Shown here: piece after piece, positions 1 to 9,585 of the stretch
How the letters are laid out: each line of letters opens with the position of its first letter
How positions within the stretch are numbered: position 1 is the stretch's first letter
Source of the DNA: an uncultured Methanobacterium sp.
GTDB taxonomy: Archaea; Methanobacteriota; Methanobacteria; Methanobacteriales; Methanobacteriaceae
Direction: 5' to 3'
Length of the DNA stretch: 64,000 nt
NCBI RefSeq assembly: GCF_963666025.1
Contig: NZ_OY762552.1
Coordinates: 310,001-374,000, forward strand
Position numbers and translations under genes: made by a program
The notes under the pieces: generated by a model
Databases searched by the model: none
What the model saw: the letters and a program-made list of their open reading frames with translations, nothing else
What the model was told of the DNA's origin: nothing

Positions 1-243
<243 letters not shown>

Positions 244-383
244 AGAATTTAACTTACATTTACCATGATTTTACTAAAAATCAGCATAATACACATTAAT
301 ACATACATTTAAAACATTAAATTAAAAATAAACATAGCTCTTAAACATAAGAAAACTTTTTAAAAACATTCCTCAACTATTAA

Positions 384-482
384 ATGTTTAATGAGGGATT
401 CAATTAATAAAGAAAGAAAAGTGCTAAAAGCATTTAATGAATATCCTGGTTTAATGAATAAATATCTCAGGATTTAATGAAT
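384..482. repeat. Short TTTAATGA direct repeats before the HTH gene
   Basis: The AT-rich gap between cysE and the regulator (244-552) holds no gene. Within it TTTAATGA occurs at 384, 433, 450 and 473, three of them extended to TTTAATGAAT. Repeated short boxes ahead of a regulator gene could be an autoregulatory operator, but in such AT-rich DNA they may be chance. Confidence 0.3.
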
Positions 483-549
483 TAATTACTTAAAAACGGA
501 TAAAATAAGGAAATGATTGATAATATAATAATAAGGGGAATTAGTGATT

Positions 550-930
<381 letters not shown>

Positions 931-1439
931 CAACTTAAAAGGCCACAGTCCTTGACTTTTATCCATATTTTTCCTTAACTTCATAAAATTCCAAATTTGT
1001 TTAATTTGAGTTTTTGTTTTATTCTCAAATAATTTTATCTTCAATGACTTTTTCTCAAACGAATTTATCGTAAAATGAATTATCCTAAACTTATTATCCC
1101 ACCATTCTTAAAATGATTAATCCAAAGAATTATCACAATAAATTTGTTCTCAAATGAATTTATTATAAAAAATCATTAGAATATTAGAATACCCCTATTT
1201 TCTAGCTAATTTTTTATTTTAAGCGATATTTGCTCATTTTTAATTTAACATATTAAGTAATCTAACATATTTAATCTAATTTTTTGATGATCTGTAATGA
1301 TCATAATTTTATCACACTTTTCCGGGTTACATCATAATTTATCATCCATATGGTGCGACTGGTTTGATAAATATAAGCACCCAAATAGATTATTGTTTTT
1401 GCAAATTAAGATTTAAACATCCAAACTGTTAAAAAGCTA
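931..1439. other. Long AT-rich intergenic region with TTCTCAAA repeats
   Basis: No coding frame was found. A degenerate element TTCTCAAA-N-NAATTTTAT/GAATTTAT occurs near 1022, 1049 and 1148. The rest is low-complexity AT-rich DNA ahead of the promoter of the large surface-protein gene. Its length is typical of leaders of abundant surface proteins, but no RNA structure was recognised. Confidence 0.4.
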
Positions 1440-1477
1440 TACGAACTGTTCTGGTATTAACTAAATATTTATATATC
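1440..1477 (+). promoter_or_regulatory. Promoter of the surface-protein gene with half-conserved palindrome
   Basis: TACGAACTGTTC at 1440-1451 is followed by a strong TATA-like stretch (TTTATATATC, 1468-1477). That places a start site near 1500 and leaves a leader of about 185 bases. The 12-base element is identical to the first 12 bases of the perfect 15-base palindrome upstream of uvrB at 34949-34963, and it lies at a similar distance from the TATA box. Confidence 0.5.
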
Positions 1478-1684
1478 ATAGAATATGAATTAAATTGATG
1501 ACTTTAGTTACAACTTACACGACCAGTGATTCTAATTGAAATCATGTAATAAAATATGTATTAAATATATTAAATTGGATAAAATCCAATTTAGAATAAA
1601 TTTGTGATTAATCATTTTCATTTGAAAATAACTAATTTAAACAGTTATTTTCATTTGCAAATAAAAAAAATGGAGGTGAAAAAG

Positions 1685-4600
1685 GTGAAATACAAGAAAC
1701 ATGGAGCAGTTCTTCTGACAGCATTTTTTTTAGCGGTGATAATTTGTAGTACGGTTTGTGCGGCTGATTCTAATGATAACTCCATCATTTCCACTACAGA
1801 TCCTTCCGGAATCCAATCACAGGAGGCTCCTGTAGAATCTGAGCAAAATAACAGTAGTTCACAGACAGTAGTAGATCCCATAATATCTGGTACAGTATTA
1901 AATGGTTCATCAAATACTGGATTGGGAGGAGTCACCATCCGAGTCTTCGATTCTGGCAGCAATCTTATGGCAGAAACAATAACTGGAGCTGATGGTTCAT
2001 ATCAGGTAAATTTCAACAATCCCGGAACAGTTTTTCAGGTTGCAGCAATCAGGTTGGGTTATTTGTCTTACTCTAAAGAAATAAACGTAACCCCTAATGC
2101 CAACAATCCATTGGATCCCAATCTTTACGGTACTGCGAACTTCAGATTATATGCTTTGCCAGTCTACAGCGGTAATGCTTCAAGTTATGTATTGAACGTA
2201 GGAGCGATTCCAGGAATTTTACTGGATATATACGCCGGAAAATCGAGTGCCTGGGTTGATAGCAATGGAATACCTTACAGTGAAGGTGAAGGTATACCAT
2301 TGGAAGTCAGACTGCTTGCCGGTGATTTGCTTGCCGGTTTATTGAATGTGAATTCAACAGGTGATCAGGGTTTGGTGACTGGAGGGATACTTCCAGGGAA
2401 TTTACCCAGCTTATTACAACTTTTAGGACTCAATGTGGGTGCTCTAGTTGGAGTTGCTGATTCAAGCACCAATCCCCCAGAAGCAAGTGGAGGAAGCAGT
2501 TTAGTATCTCTACAACTGAGTCTACTAAATTTAATCCAGATCATAAACTTAGGAGTTATAAATGCAAATAGCAGTGTAATACCTGATTTTGATACTGGTA
2601 CCTTGACTAGTTCCTCAAGTGTTGGAAGCACAGCCAATATATTAGTTCTCGGCGGATTACTTGAAATAAATGCTTTAGATGTTCATGCAACTGCGATTGC
2701 AAATGGTGAACCTGGAGGAGCTTCGGCAATCTATGATTGGACTGTGGCGGACATAAAACTCCTCGGAATAAGTATTTTAGACCAGCTCAGGATAAATGGT
2801 GTTGTTCAAATCCCGGGAGTGCTGAGAATAGCACTGAGTGATAAGACAGAGATAACTTCTCCTGATGGCACTCATGCCTTTGCTTCAGGGGATGCTTTAA
2901 ACATTGAACTTCTCAACATCATACCAGGTTATGAGTTATTAACCCTGACCCTAGGCCATGCCCAAGCAGAAGCAAGTGTACCTTTAGGTGGTTTAGATGT
3001 AGGAACTGCGGATCTGGGAATTGATAAAGTTGTGAATACCCTGACTCCCAACTATATGGAAGAAATCACATTCACTCTAACTGCGCATAACTACGGACCA
3101 GATGATGCTACCAATGTTCAGGTGACTGATCTGTTACCTGCAGGGTTTGAATGGGTTTCTGATGATTCTAACAATTCATACAATCCTGTAACTGGAATCT
3201 GGAATATCGGAAATCTGGCCAACGGCACCAGTGCGGTGTTACATATCATAGCACGGGTCATTGTATCTAACACTACCATAACCAACATGGTCAGCATCAA
3301 TGGAACAGAACATGATCTGAACCCTGATAATGATCAGGACTCGGTTACTGTAACTGTTAGTCCTGCATCCGACCTAACCATAACCAAAACCGTAAATAAC
3401 CCCACACCACAATACCTCGAAACCATAACCTACACCATAACCATACACAACAACGGACCAGACAACGCAACCGGAGTAACATCAACCGACACACTACCAA
3501 CAGGACTACAATACATCTCCGACGACAGCAACGGAGCATACAACACCTCAAACGGCATATGGACAATAGGAACCCTAACCAACGGCGCAACCACCATACT
3601 CCACATCCTAGCACAAGTAATGGTTTCCAACACACAAATAACCAACATAGCCACAGTCAACGGAACCAACTACGACCAGAACAACACCAACAACGAAACC
3701 AACACCACCATAACCATAGGACCCGCCAGTGACCTAACCATAACCAAAACCGTGGATAATCCTACACCCAACTACCTCGAAACCATAACCTACACCATAA
3801 CCATACACAACAACGGACCAGACAACGCAACCGGAGTAACATCAACCGACACACTACCAACAGGACTACAATACATCTCCGACGACTCCAACGGAGCATA
3901 CAACACCTCAAACGGCATATGGACAATAGGAACCCTAACCAACGGCGCAACCACCATACTACACATCCTAGCACAAGTAATGGTTTCCAACACACAAATA
4001 ACCAACATAGCCACAGTCAACGGAACCAACTACGACCAAAACAACACCAATGACGAAACCAACACCACCATCAACATAGGACCCGCCAGTGACCTAACCA
4101 TAACCAAAACCGTGGATAATCCTACACCCAACTACCTCGAAACCATAACCTACACCATAACCATACACAACAACGGACCAGACAATGCCAATGGAGTAAT
4201 CGTGACTGACCTACTACCAACAGGATTAAGGTACATCCAAGATGATAGCGGCAACACATACAACCCCACAACCGGAATATGGAATATCGGAACACTAAAC
4301 AACAATACAAATGCAGTGCTCCATATTTTAGCACAAGTAATGGTCTCTAACACACAAATAACCAACATAGCCACAATCAACGGAACCAACTACGACCAAA
4401 ACAACACCAACAACGAAACCAACACCACCATCAACATAGGACCCGCCAGTGACCTAACCATAACCAAAACCGTAAATAACCCCACACCACAATACCTCGA
4501 AACCATAACCTACACCATAACCATACACAACAACGGACCAGACAACGCAACCGGAGTAACATCAACCGACACACTACCAACAGGACTACAATACATCTCC

Positions 4601-5347
4601 GACGACAGCAACGGAGCATACAACACCTCAAAGGGCATATGGACAATAGGAACCCTAACCAACGGCGCAACCACCATACTACACATCCTAGCACAAGTAA
4701 TGGTTTCCAACACACAAATAACCAACATAGCCACAGTCAACGGAACCAACTACGACCAAAACAACACCAACAACGAAACCAACACCACCATAACCATACC
4801 ACCAGCATCCGATCTTGGTATTGCCATAACTGTAAACAATGCCCATCCTAAATATCTGGATTTTGTAGAGTTTACATTAACAGCGAACAATTACGGGCCT
4901 GATGATGCACCTAATGCCAAAGTGAATTTCACAGCACCTGCCGGACTTCGCTACGTATCGGATGATACTAATGGTTCATTCAATTCAACAACTGGTTTAT
5001 GGAGTATTGGTTTCATGGCTACGAATTCAATGGCTGTTATGCATTTAATAATGCAAGCTATGGCTTCAAATGTTCAGATGACTGTTGAGGCTGTGATAAC
5101 TGATCCAGACCCCAATTTAGCTTCAGGATTCTACGATCCAAATCCAGACAACAACCGGGCAACTGCTTCAGTTTCACCATATTCAGTATCTGATCCAGGA
5201 AATCCAACCACAACCACTGATTCGGGCAACCCCACAACCTCATCAGAAAAAACTGTTGGTATGCAAACTACGGGAATACCCATTGGTGGGATATTAATGG
5301 CGATACTGATGATCTTCGCCGGAATATCCGTGTCAAAAAGGAAGTAA
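1685..5347 (+). CDS. Large secreted surface protein with DUF11 repeats (adhesin-like)
   Basis: The chosen start is the GTG at 1685, because a near-perfect GGAGGTGA (1672-1679) sits five bases before it; the upstream GTG at 1604 and ATG at 1670 lack such a site. The ~1220-aa product has a Sec signal peptide (hydrophobic LLTAFFLAVIICSTVCA). A carboxypeptidase-regulatory-like beta domain follows (ISGTVLNGSSNTGLGGVTI to about residue 140), then a ~280-aa Gly/Leu-rich region of unknown type. Six ~120-aa DUF11 domains come next, each beginning near ASDLTITKTV. The protein ends in a C-terminal hydrophobic helix with a KRK stop after MQTTGIPIGG. Such proteins sit on the pseudomurein wall of Methanobacteriales and are thought to act in adhesion or as structural surface layers. 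Many NXT/NXS sites suggest N-glycosylation. Confidence 0.9.
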   Translation: MKYKKHGAVLLTAFFLAVIICSTVCAADSNDNSIISTTDPSGIQSQEAPVESEQNNSSSQTVVDPIISGTVLNGSSNTGLGGVTIRVFDSGSNLMAETITGADGSYQVNFNNPGTVFQVAAIRLGYLSYSKEINVTPNANNPLDPNLYGTANFRLYALPVYSGNASSYVLNVGAIPGILLDIYAGKSSAWVDSNGIPYSEGEGIPLEVRLLAGDLLAGLLNVNSTGDQGLVTGGILPGNLPSLLQLLGLNVGALVGVADSSTNPPEASGGSSLVSLQLSLLNLIQIINLGVINANSSVIPDFDTGTLTSSSSVGSTANILVLGGLLEINALDVHATAIANGEPGGASAIYDWTVADIKLLGISILDQLRINGVVQIPGVLRIALSDKTEITSPDGTHAFASGDALNIELLNIIPGYELLTLTLGHAQAEASVPLGGLDVGTADLGIDKVVNTLTPNYMEEITFTLTAHNYGPDDATNVQVTDLLPAGFEWVSDDSNNSYNPVTGIWNIGNLANGTSAVLHIIARVIVSNTTITNMVSINGTEHDLNPDNDQDSVTVTVSPASDLTITKTVNNPTPQYLETITYTITIHNNGPDNATGVTSTDTLPTGLQYISDDSNGAYNTSNGIWTIGTLTNGATTILHILAQVMVSNTQITNIATVNGTNYDQNNTNNETNTTITIGPASDLTITKTVDNPTPNYLETITYTITIHNNGPDNATGVTSTDTLPTGLQYISDDSNGAYNTSNGIWTIGTLTNGATTILHILAQVMVSNTQITNIATVNGTNYDQNNTNDETNTTINIGPASDLTITKTVDNPTPNYLETITYTITIHNNGPDNANGVIVTDLLPTGLRYIQDDSGNTYNPTTGIWNIGTLNNNTNAVLHILAQVMVSNTQITNIATINGTNYDQNNTNNETNTTINIGPASDLTITKTVNNPTPQYLETITYTITIHNNGPDNATGVTSTDTLPTGLQYISDDSNGAYNTSKGIWTIGTLTNGATTILHILAQVMVSNTQITNIATVNGTNYDQNNTNNETNTTITIPPASDLGIAITVNNAHPKYLDFVEFTLTANNYGPDDAPNAKVNFTAPAGLRYVSDDTNGSFNSTTGLWSIGFMATNSMAVMHLIMQAMASNVQMTVEAVITDPDPNLASGFYDPNPDNNRATASVSPYSVSDPGNPTTTTDSGNPTTSSEKTVGMQTTGIPIGGILMAILMIFAGISVSKRK
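3361..4800 (+). repeat. Four 360-bp tandem repeats inside the surface-protein gene
   Basis: Units start at 3361, 3721, 4081 and 4441 with an exact 360-base (120-codon) period. They encode DUF11 domains and are nearly identical in DNA sequence. More diverged copies lie before (about 3001-3360) and after (4801-5160). The four central units use C- and A-rich codons (ACC, AAC, ATA, CTA), unlike the flanks. Units 1 and 4 share one variant at their start and units 2 and 3 another. The middle of unit 3 reverts to host-like codons. Confidence 0.92.
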
Positions 5348-5350
5348 AAA

Positions 5351-5395
5351 GAAAAAATTATTTCCCCTTTTTTTTATTTTTTTTATAATTTAAAT
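5351..5395 (+). terminator. T-rich terminator after the surface-protein gene
   Basis: Directly after the stop an A-rich stretch is followed by CCCC and two long T runs. Archaeal transcription commonly ends at such T tracts. Confidence 0.55.
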
Positions 5396-5836
5396 TGCAC
5401 ATTATACATTCTAATTCTAGTAGAAATGAAAATATAACACGTCCCACACACAATAATTAATTATAAAAAGATGAGAATAAAAAGACGAAAAATTATAAAG
5501 ATTAAAATCTATTATAAAATCTGAAAATTATAGGATTTTAAATAATTATAAGATATTGAATCTATTATAAAATAATTATAGAATAATGGAAGATACAACT
5601 TAATAGAATAAAAATGATTTTTAATAAATTAAAGCTGAACTAACCATTTAATTGAAATAAACCTTATTTTATTGATTTTAAGTCTTTCAGATAATTTATG
5701 GATTCATAAAACCGACTACTATATATTAGGACTAGTATAGGTTAGGATACTAAATAAGGATAAAAATATAAATTTATATTATTTGTAGACTTGTTAAAAA
5801 CTTATAGAACTGTTAAAAAATTATAGGATTATCGTT
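5396..5836. other. AT-rich intergenic region with asnB promoter
   Basis: No gene was seen. Much of it is low-complexity ATTATAAAA-type sequence. A TATA-like element (CTATATATTA, 5719-5728) followed by TAGGACTAGTATAGG is a plausible promoter for asnB, giving a leader of roughly 85 bases. No clear ribosome-binding site precedes the asnB ATG. Confidence 0.45.
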
Positions 5837-7423
5837 ATGTGTGCAATAACTGGCATCATCGGTGAAAATATCAGTGACAAGTTGCATACTATGTTACTAA
5901 CCCTTAAACACCGGGGCCCTGACAAATCTGGAGTTTTTGTAGATGGTAAAATATCTCAGGGCGATCTGGAAAGTTTAACCATACCCCCTGGTAACATGGG
6001 AATGGGTCACAATCTCCTGTCAATTGTGGGATCAGAAGTTGTTCAACCCTTAAAAAAGGAAGAAATTATCCTGGTCTGTAACGGGGAGATATACAATTAT
6101 GCCCAATTGTACTCTGAGCTTAAAAATAAATCAGGTTATGATTTTAAAACTGACAGTGACTCTGAAGTGGTTTTAGCCCTCATCACAGAACATTATCATG
6201 GTTCATTATTAAATACCATTCCTCAGGTTGTGGAACATCTTGAAGGTGATTATGCCTTCGCTGCCTATGATGGTAAAGATTTAGTAGCAGTCCGGGACCC
6301 CATTGGTGTAAAACCACTTTACTATGGAAATGAGAATGGTTTATTCGGATTTGCATCTGAAAGAAAGGGATTGTGGAGTGTTGGAATAAATGAAACACAT
6401 AGTTTACCTCCCAATTTCATGTTACATAATCAGGTATTAGTACCGTTACCACAACGACTATCCTGGAAAGAAAATTTCTCTTCTTGGAAAGAAAGCTCAT
6501 CCCCTAATGAATCAAATGAATTTACCGAATCAAATATATTTACCAAAATAAATGAATCTACCAAAATTAGTCCATTTACCCAAAACAGAGAACATCAAAA
6601 AGAGAAAGAACATCTGAAAAAAGCTTTAATGGATCAGATATTAAAATCTGTGAAAAACAGGACCCTGGGTCTGGATAAGGTGGGAATATTATTCTCTGGA
6701 GGCATTGACAGCACCCTCTTAGCAGTGCTATGTGCGGGTCTAGGGATTGAAACTGAACTATATGCCGTGGGGAGTGAGGGTTCTCCAGATCGGGTCTTTG
6801 CCAGTAAAGTTGCTGATGATATAGGACTCCCCCTCCAGATCAGGATGGTTGATGAGGAAGTGGTGAGAGAATACACCCCCCTTGTATTAAATGCCATAGA
6901 AGAGTGGAATGTTATGAAATTAGGGGTGGGTATGACTGCTTATCTTGCTGCGGAGATGGCCCATGAACACGGTCACCGAGTGATATTATCTGGTCAGGGC
7001 GCAGATGAACTTTTTGCAGGATACCACCGTTACCTTAATTTTTACCTCCAGAAGGGTGAAGATGCTCAGGAAGACCTCAAGGATGATGTGGAAAATCTTT
7101 ATCATGTGAATCTGGAGCGAGATGATAAAGTAACCATGGCTAGCAGCGTGGAACTGAGGGTTCCCTACCTGGACCTCCAAATTATAAATATGGCCATGAA
7201 TATACCTATGTATTATAAGATAAATGGCCCTGATGACAATCTGCGCAAGTGTATACTCAGGGAAGTAGCCAGTCAGATGGGTGTACCCCCAGAGATTGTT
7301 AAAAGACCCAAAAAAGCTGCACAGTACGGATCAGGCATCCATAAAATCCTCAGAAAAAAGGTCCTAAAAGACCCTGAATACATGGAAAATTTGAAACAAT
7401 CATTTAAATTCATAGACATTTAA
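5837..7423 (+). CDS. asnB: Asparagine synthase, glutamine-hydrolysing
   Basis: This enzyme makes asparagine from aspartate, ATP and glutamine. Cys2 right after the initiator Met (MCAITGIIG) is the glutaminase nucleophile, followed by RGPDKSG and CNGEIYNY of the class II amidotransferase domain (about residues 1-200). The synthetase domain has the PP-loop SGGIDST at about residue 287 and SGQGADELFAGYHRY further on. Between the two lies a ~50-residue Ser/Asn/Thr/Glu-rich linker (about residues 212-262) that is unlike both neighbours and looks like a local expansion. The total of 528 aa is normal for the family. The gene lies ahead of gatC-like, ACT and hom genes, forming an aspartate/asparagine neighbourhood that I recall as conserved in Methanobacteriales. 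Confidence 0.93.
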   Translation: MCAITGIIGENISDKLHTMLLTLKHRGPDKSGVFVDGKISQGDLESLTIPPGNMGMGHNLLSIVGSEVVQPLKKEEIILVCNGEIYNYAQLYSELKNKSGYDFKTDSDSEVVLALITEHYHGSLLNTIPQVVEHLEGDYAFAAYDGKDLVAVRDPIGVKPLYYGNENGLFGFASERKGLWSVGINETHSLPPNFMLHNQVLVPLPQRLSWKENFSSWKESSSPNESNEFTESNIFTKINESTKISPFTQNREHQKEKEHLKKALMDQILKSVKNRTLGLDKVGILFSGGIDSTLLAVLCAGLGIETELYAVGSEGSPDRVFASKVADDIGLPLQIRMVDEEVVREYTPLVLNAIEEWNVMKLGVGMTAYLAAEMAHEHGHRVILSGQGADELFAGYHRYLNFYLQKGEDAQEDLKDDVENLYHVNLERDDKVTMASSVELRVPYLDLQIINMAMNIPMYYKINGPDDNLRKCILREVASQMGVPPEIVKRPKKAAQYGSGIHKILRKKVLKDPEYMENLKQSFKFIDI

Positions 7424-7485
7424 ATTTATAATAAGGATTGATATAAAAATTCAATGCCAAAATAATAATTCAATTTACAGGTTAT

Positions 7486-7577
7486 AGGTTATTGATAATG
7501 GAAATATCCAATAGTTTAGGTTGATAATAGATAATGGAATATCCAATTAATAGGTTGATAATATAATATCCAATCAT
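7486..7577. repeat. Three imperfect tandem copies ahead of the gatC-ACT-hom operon
   Basis: Copies begin at 7486, 7518 and 7552 with the core AGGTTGATAATA and a shared end ATATCCAAT; the spacing is 32-34 bases. They sit in the leader just upstream of the gatC-like gene. Function is unknown. Confidence 0.5.
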
Positions 7578-7635
7578 AGGCAGAACTCTAAAAATAACTA
7601 AAAATATAATCTAATTAATTCTGGGAGTGAAAAAG

Positions 7636-7851
7636 TTGAAGATCGAAAAAGAGGCCGAAGAAATACTCCAAAGCTTTTCTGAAGCCCTGAAAGACATACC
7701 TGAACTGGAAGAAACCCATTACATGGTTGATAACGTTAACCTATCCCGAGAAGATTGTGCTGAAGATAAGGACTCAACCAAGATCATGCGCAACGCCCAT
7801 GTGGATGAAGAAGGTAATTTGATTGCAGAAAAAGGAAAGTGGGTAAAATGA
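7636..7851 (+). CDS. gatC: Small protein, probable amidotransferase subunit GatC
   Basis: The ~71-aa acidic protein contains EEILQSFSEALKDIPELEE and a C-terminal part with RNAHVDEEGNLIAEKGKWVK. It fits the short GatC-like proteins annotated in Methanobacteriales as a subunit of the Asp-tRNA(Asn)/Glu-tRNA(Gln) amidotransferase. No gatA or gatB is in the window. The TTG at 7636 is chosen because GGGAGTGA (7623-7630) lies five bases upstream; the GTG at 7627 is part of that site. It overlaps the next gene by ATGA, so the two are translationally coupled. The homology is recalled rather than shown by a catalytic motif, since GatC is a non-catalytic linker subunit. Confidence 0.65.
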   Translation: MKIEKEAEEILQSFSEALKDIPELEETHYMVDNVNLSREDCAEDKDSTKIMRNAHVDEEGNLIAEKGKWVK

Positions 7852-8336
7852 GATTTAACCTTGTACTGGATCTACCCGATGTTCCAGGACAATTATTAGA
7901 AGCTCTTGAACCAATGGGGAGATTAGGCGCAAATATAGTGGCAGTTATACACCAAAGAGACGTTAAAACAGAACGCGGTACCGTTCCGGTCCAGATAACC
8001 ATAGAAGGAGACAAAGAAACCTTGGACCGAGTTATGGATGCCATGGAAGCTAAAGATATTCAGATAATGGCAGTGGACGGTGTCTTGAGGAAGGAACAGA
8101 TCACCACCGTTCTGGTGGGAGATATTGTGGAAGAAGATGTAAAGGATACTGTAACCCTCTTAAACCAGTTGGAAGGTGTTAGAGTCGCTGATCTGGATCT
8201 TAAAATGTCCGATGAACCCCGAAACTCTGCCACTAAGATCGTTATGGAAGCAGATTTCGGACAGAAAAAGGAAGTACTTAAAAATATCAAAGAAGTTGGG
8301 GATCAAAAGGGCTTCCTGGTTATTAATGAAGTTTAA
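7848..8336 (+). CDS. ACT-domain amino-acid-binding protein
   Basis: The ~162-aa protein begins with an ACT fold (MRFNLVLDLPDVPGQLLEAL, about residues 1-75), a ligand-binding regulatory module found in amino-acid biosynthesis. A second alpha/beta region of similar size follows and may be another ACT-like repeat. The ATG at 7848 overlaps the gatC-like stop codon in ATGA. The homoserine dehydrogenase gene follows 30 bases later. Archaeal homoserine dehydrogenases of this length lack an ACT domain, so this separate protein may supply threonine or methionine feedback control; that is inference from position. Confidence 0.8.
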   Translation: MRFNLVLDLPDVPGQLLEALEPMGRLGANIVAVIHQRDVKTERGTVPVQITIEGDKETLDRVMDAMEAKDIQIMAVDGVLRKEQITTVLVGDIVEEDVKDTVTLLNQLEGVRVADLDLKMSDEPRNSATKIVMEADFGQKKEVLKNIKEVGDQKGFLVINEV

Positions 8337-8366
8337 GGATTATGAAGTCTAAAAGTAGGTGTTCCC

Positions 8367-9380
8367 ATGAAAATTATTATTTTAGGTTTTGGTGCAGTAG
8401 GACAGGGAGTTGCCCGTGTCCTGTCCATGAAAAAAGATTATTTAAAGAGTAACTATGATCTTAATCCCCAAATTGTTGCAGTGACTGACCGTTCCGGGGC
8501 AGCCATAAAAGAAAATGGCTTAGATGCAGAATTACTCCTTAAAACCAAAAACGAAACCGGTAAAATCTCTTCTTACCCCAAATATGGTAATTCTGGTGTG
8601 AGCAGTCTTAAAGTCCTGGGAGAAGTTGAATACGATTGTCTGGTGGAAGTTACTCCAACTGATATTGATGATGGTGAACCCGCCCGTAGCCACATCCTGA
8701 AGGCCATGGAAGATGGTAAAGATGTGGTTACATCCAATAAAGGACCCCTTGCATTATCATTCCAGGAACTGGCTAGTTCGGCCCAATCCAATAATGTTGA
8801 ATTTAAATTTGAAGCATCAGTGGGTGGTGCCATGCCTATTCTCAATTTTGCCCATGATAATCTGGCAGGATGCAGTATAGAATCAATTTACGGGATCCTG
8901 AACGGAACCACCAATTATATCTTATCCCGGATGGCTAAGGAAGGATCATCTTATGAACAAACCCTCAGTGAAGCCCAGGAAATGGGAATTGCAGAAACCG
9001 ATCCTTACCAGGATGTGGAGGGTATTGATGCAGCCTGTAAAATAGTTATACTCGCTAATTCTGTCCTAAACCTCCCTGTAACTCTTAAAGATGTTGAAGT
9101 TGAAGGAATATCCCGGATAACCGCCGAATCGATCGCTCTGGCTAAGAAGGAAGGTTTATTGATTAAACTTATTGGTGAAGCTTCAGCTGATGCTCTGGAA
9201 GTATCACCCCGTCTGGTGCGCCAGGGATCTCCATTTGCAGTAGAAGGCACACTTAACGTTGCCACCCTTAAAACTGACCTTGCAGATGACGTAACTGTGG
9301 TAGGTAAAGGTGCTGGATCCGTGGAAACTGCCTCTGCCATTTTAAGTGATATCATCAGTATCTGGAAAATAAGGAAATAA
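8367..9380 (+). CDS. hom: Homoserine dehydrogenase
   Basis: This enzyme reduces aspartate semialdehyde to homoserine on the route to threonine and methionine. The N-terminal Rossmann fold has IILGFGAVGQG (residues ~4-14). The catalytic domain shows TSNKGPLA, EASVGGAMPI, and GILNGTTNYILSRM followed by AETDPYQDVEG. At 337 aa it is the short form without a C-terminal ACT domain. AGGTG lies a few bases before the ATG. It closes the gatC-ACT-hom operon, followed by a strong T-tract terminator. Confidence 0.95.
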   Translation: MKIIILGFGAVGQGVARVLSMKKDYLKSNYDLNPQIVAVTDRSGAAIKENGLDAELLLKTKNETGKISSYPKYGNSGVSSLKVLGEVEYDCLVEVTPTDIDDGEPARSHILKAMEDGKDVVTSNKGPLALSFQELASSAQSNNVEFKFEASVGGAMPILNFAHDNLAGCSIESIYGILNGTTNYILSRMAKEGSSYEQTLSEAQEMGIAETDPYQDVEGIDAACKIVILANSVLNLPVTLKDVEVEGISRITAESIALAKKEGLLIKLIGEASADALEVSPRLVRQGSPFAVEGTLNVATLKTDLADDVTVVGKGAGSVETASAILSDIISIWKIRK

Positions 9381-9388
9381 TAAACTTT

Positions 9389-9411
9389 TAAAAAAAAATT
9401 ATTTTTTTTAT
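9389..9411 (+). terminator. A8/T8 hairpin-like terminator after hom
   Basis: AAAAAAAA and TTTTTTTT runs separated by TTA form a short AT hairpin and T tract right after the hom stop, as expected for archaeal termination. The remaining bases up to apgM contain degenerate repeats of AACTA(G/A)AA with no gene. Confidence 0.5.
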
Positions 9412-9585
9412 AAACCACCATAATATCAGTTTTAAGCTTAGAACAGCCCTATAACTAGAATTATCTTTAGAACCTACAACTAAAACTATCTAAAACCTAT
9501 AACTAAAATTAACTTGGAAAATTCATTCTATTTAATATAATAGATTTAACCTATTACTAACCAGAGATTGAGAGGAGATAAATTA

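Noticed and set aside
1604..1684. N-terminal extension of the surface protein from GTG 1604
   Set aside because: No ribosome-binding site there; GGAGGTGA at 1672-1679 sets the start at 1685, directly before a clean signal peptide.
3357..4749. Several antisense and out-of-frame ORFs (60-94 aa) across the DUF11 repeats
   Set aside because: They recur with the 360-base period and exist only because the repeat codons lack stops on the other strand; none has a ribosome-binding site.
3361..4800. Tandem repeats as a possible CRISPR array
   Set aside because: The period is 360 bases, the units are coding DUF11 domains, and there are no short repeats with unique spacers or cas genes.
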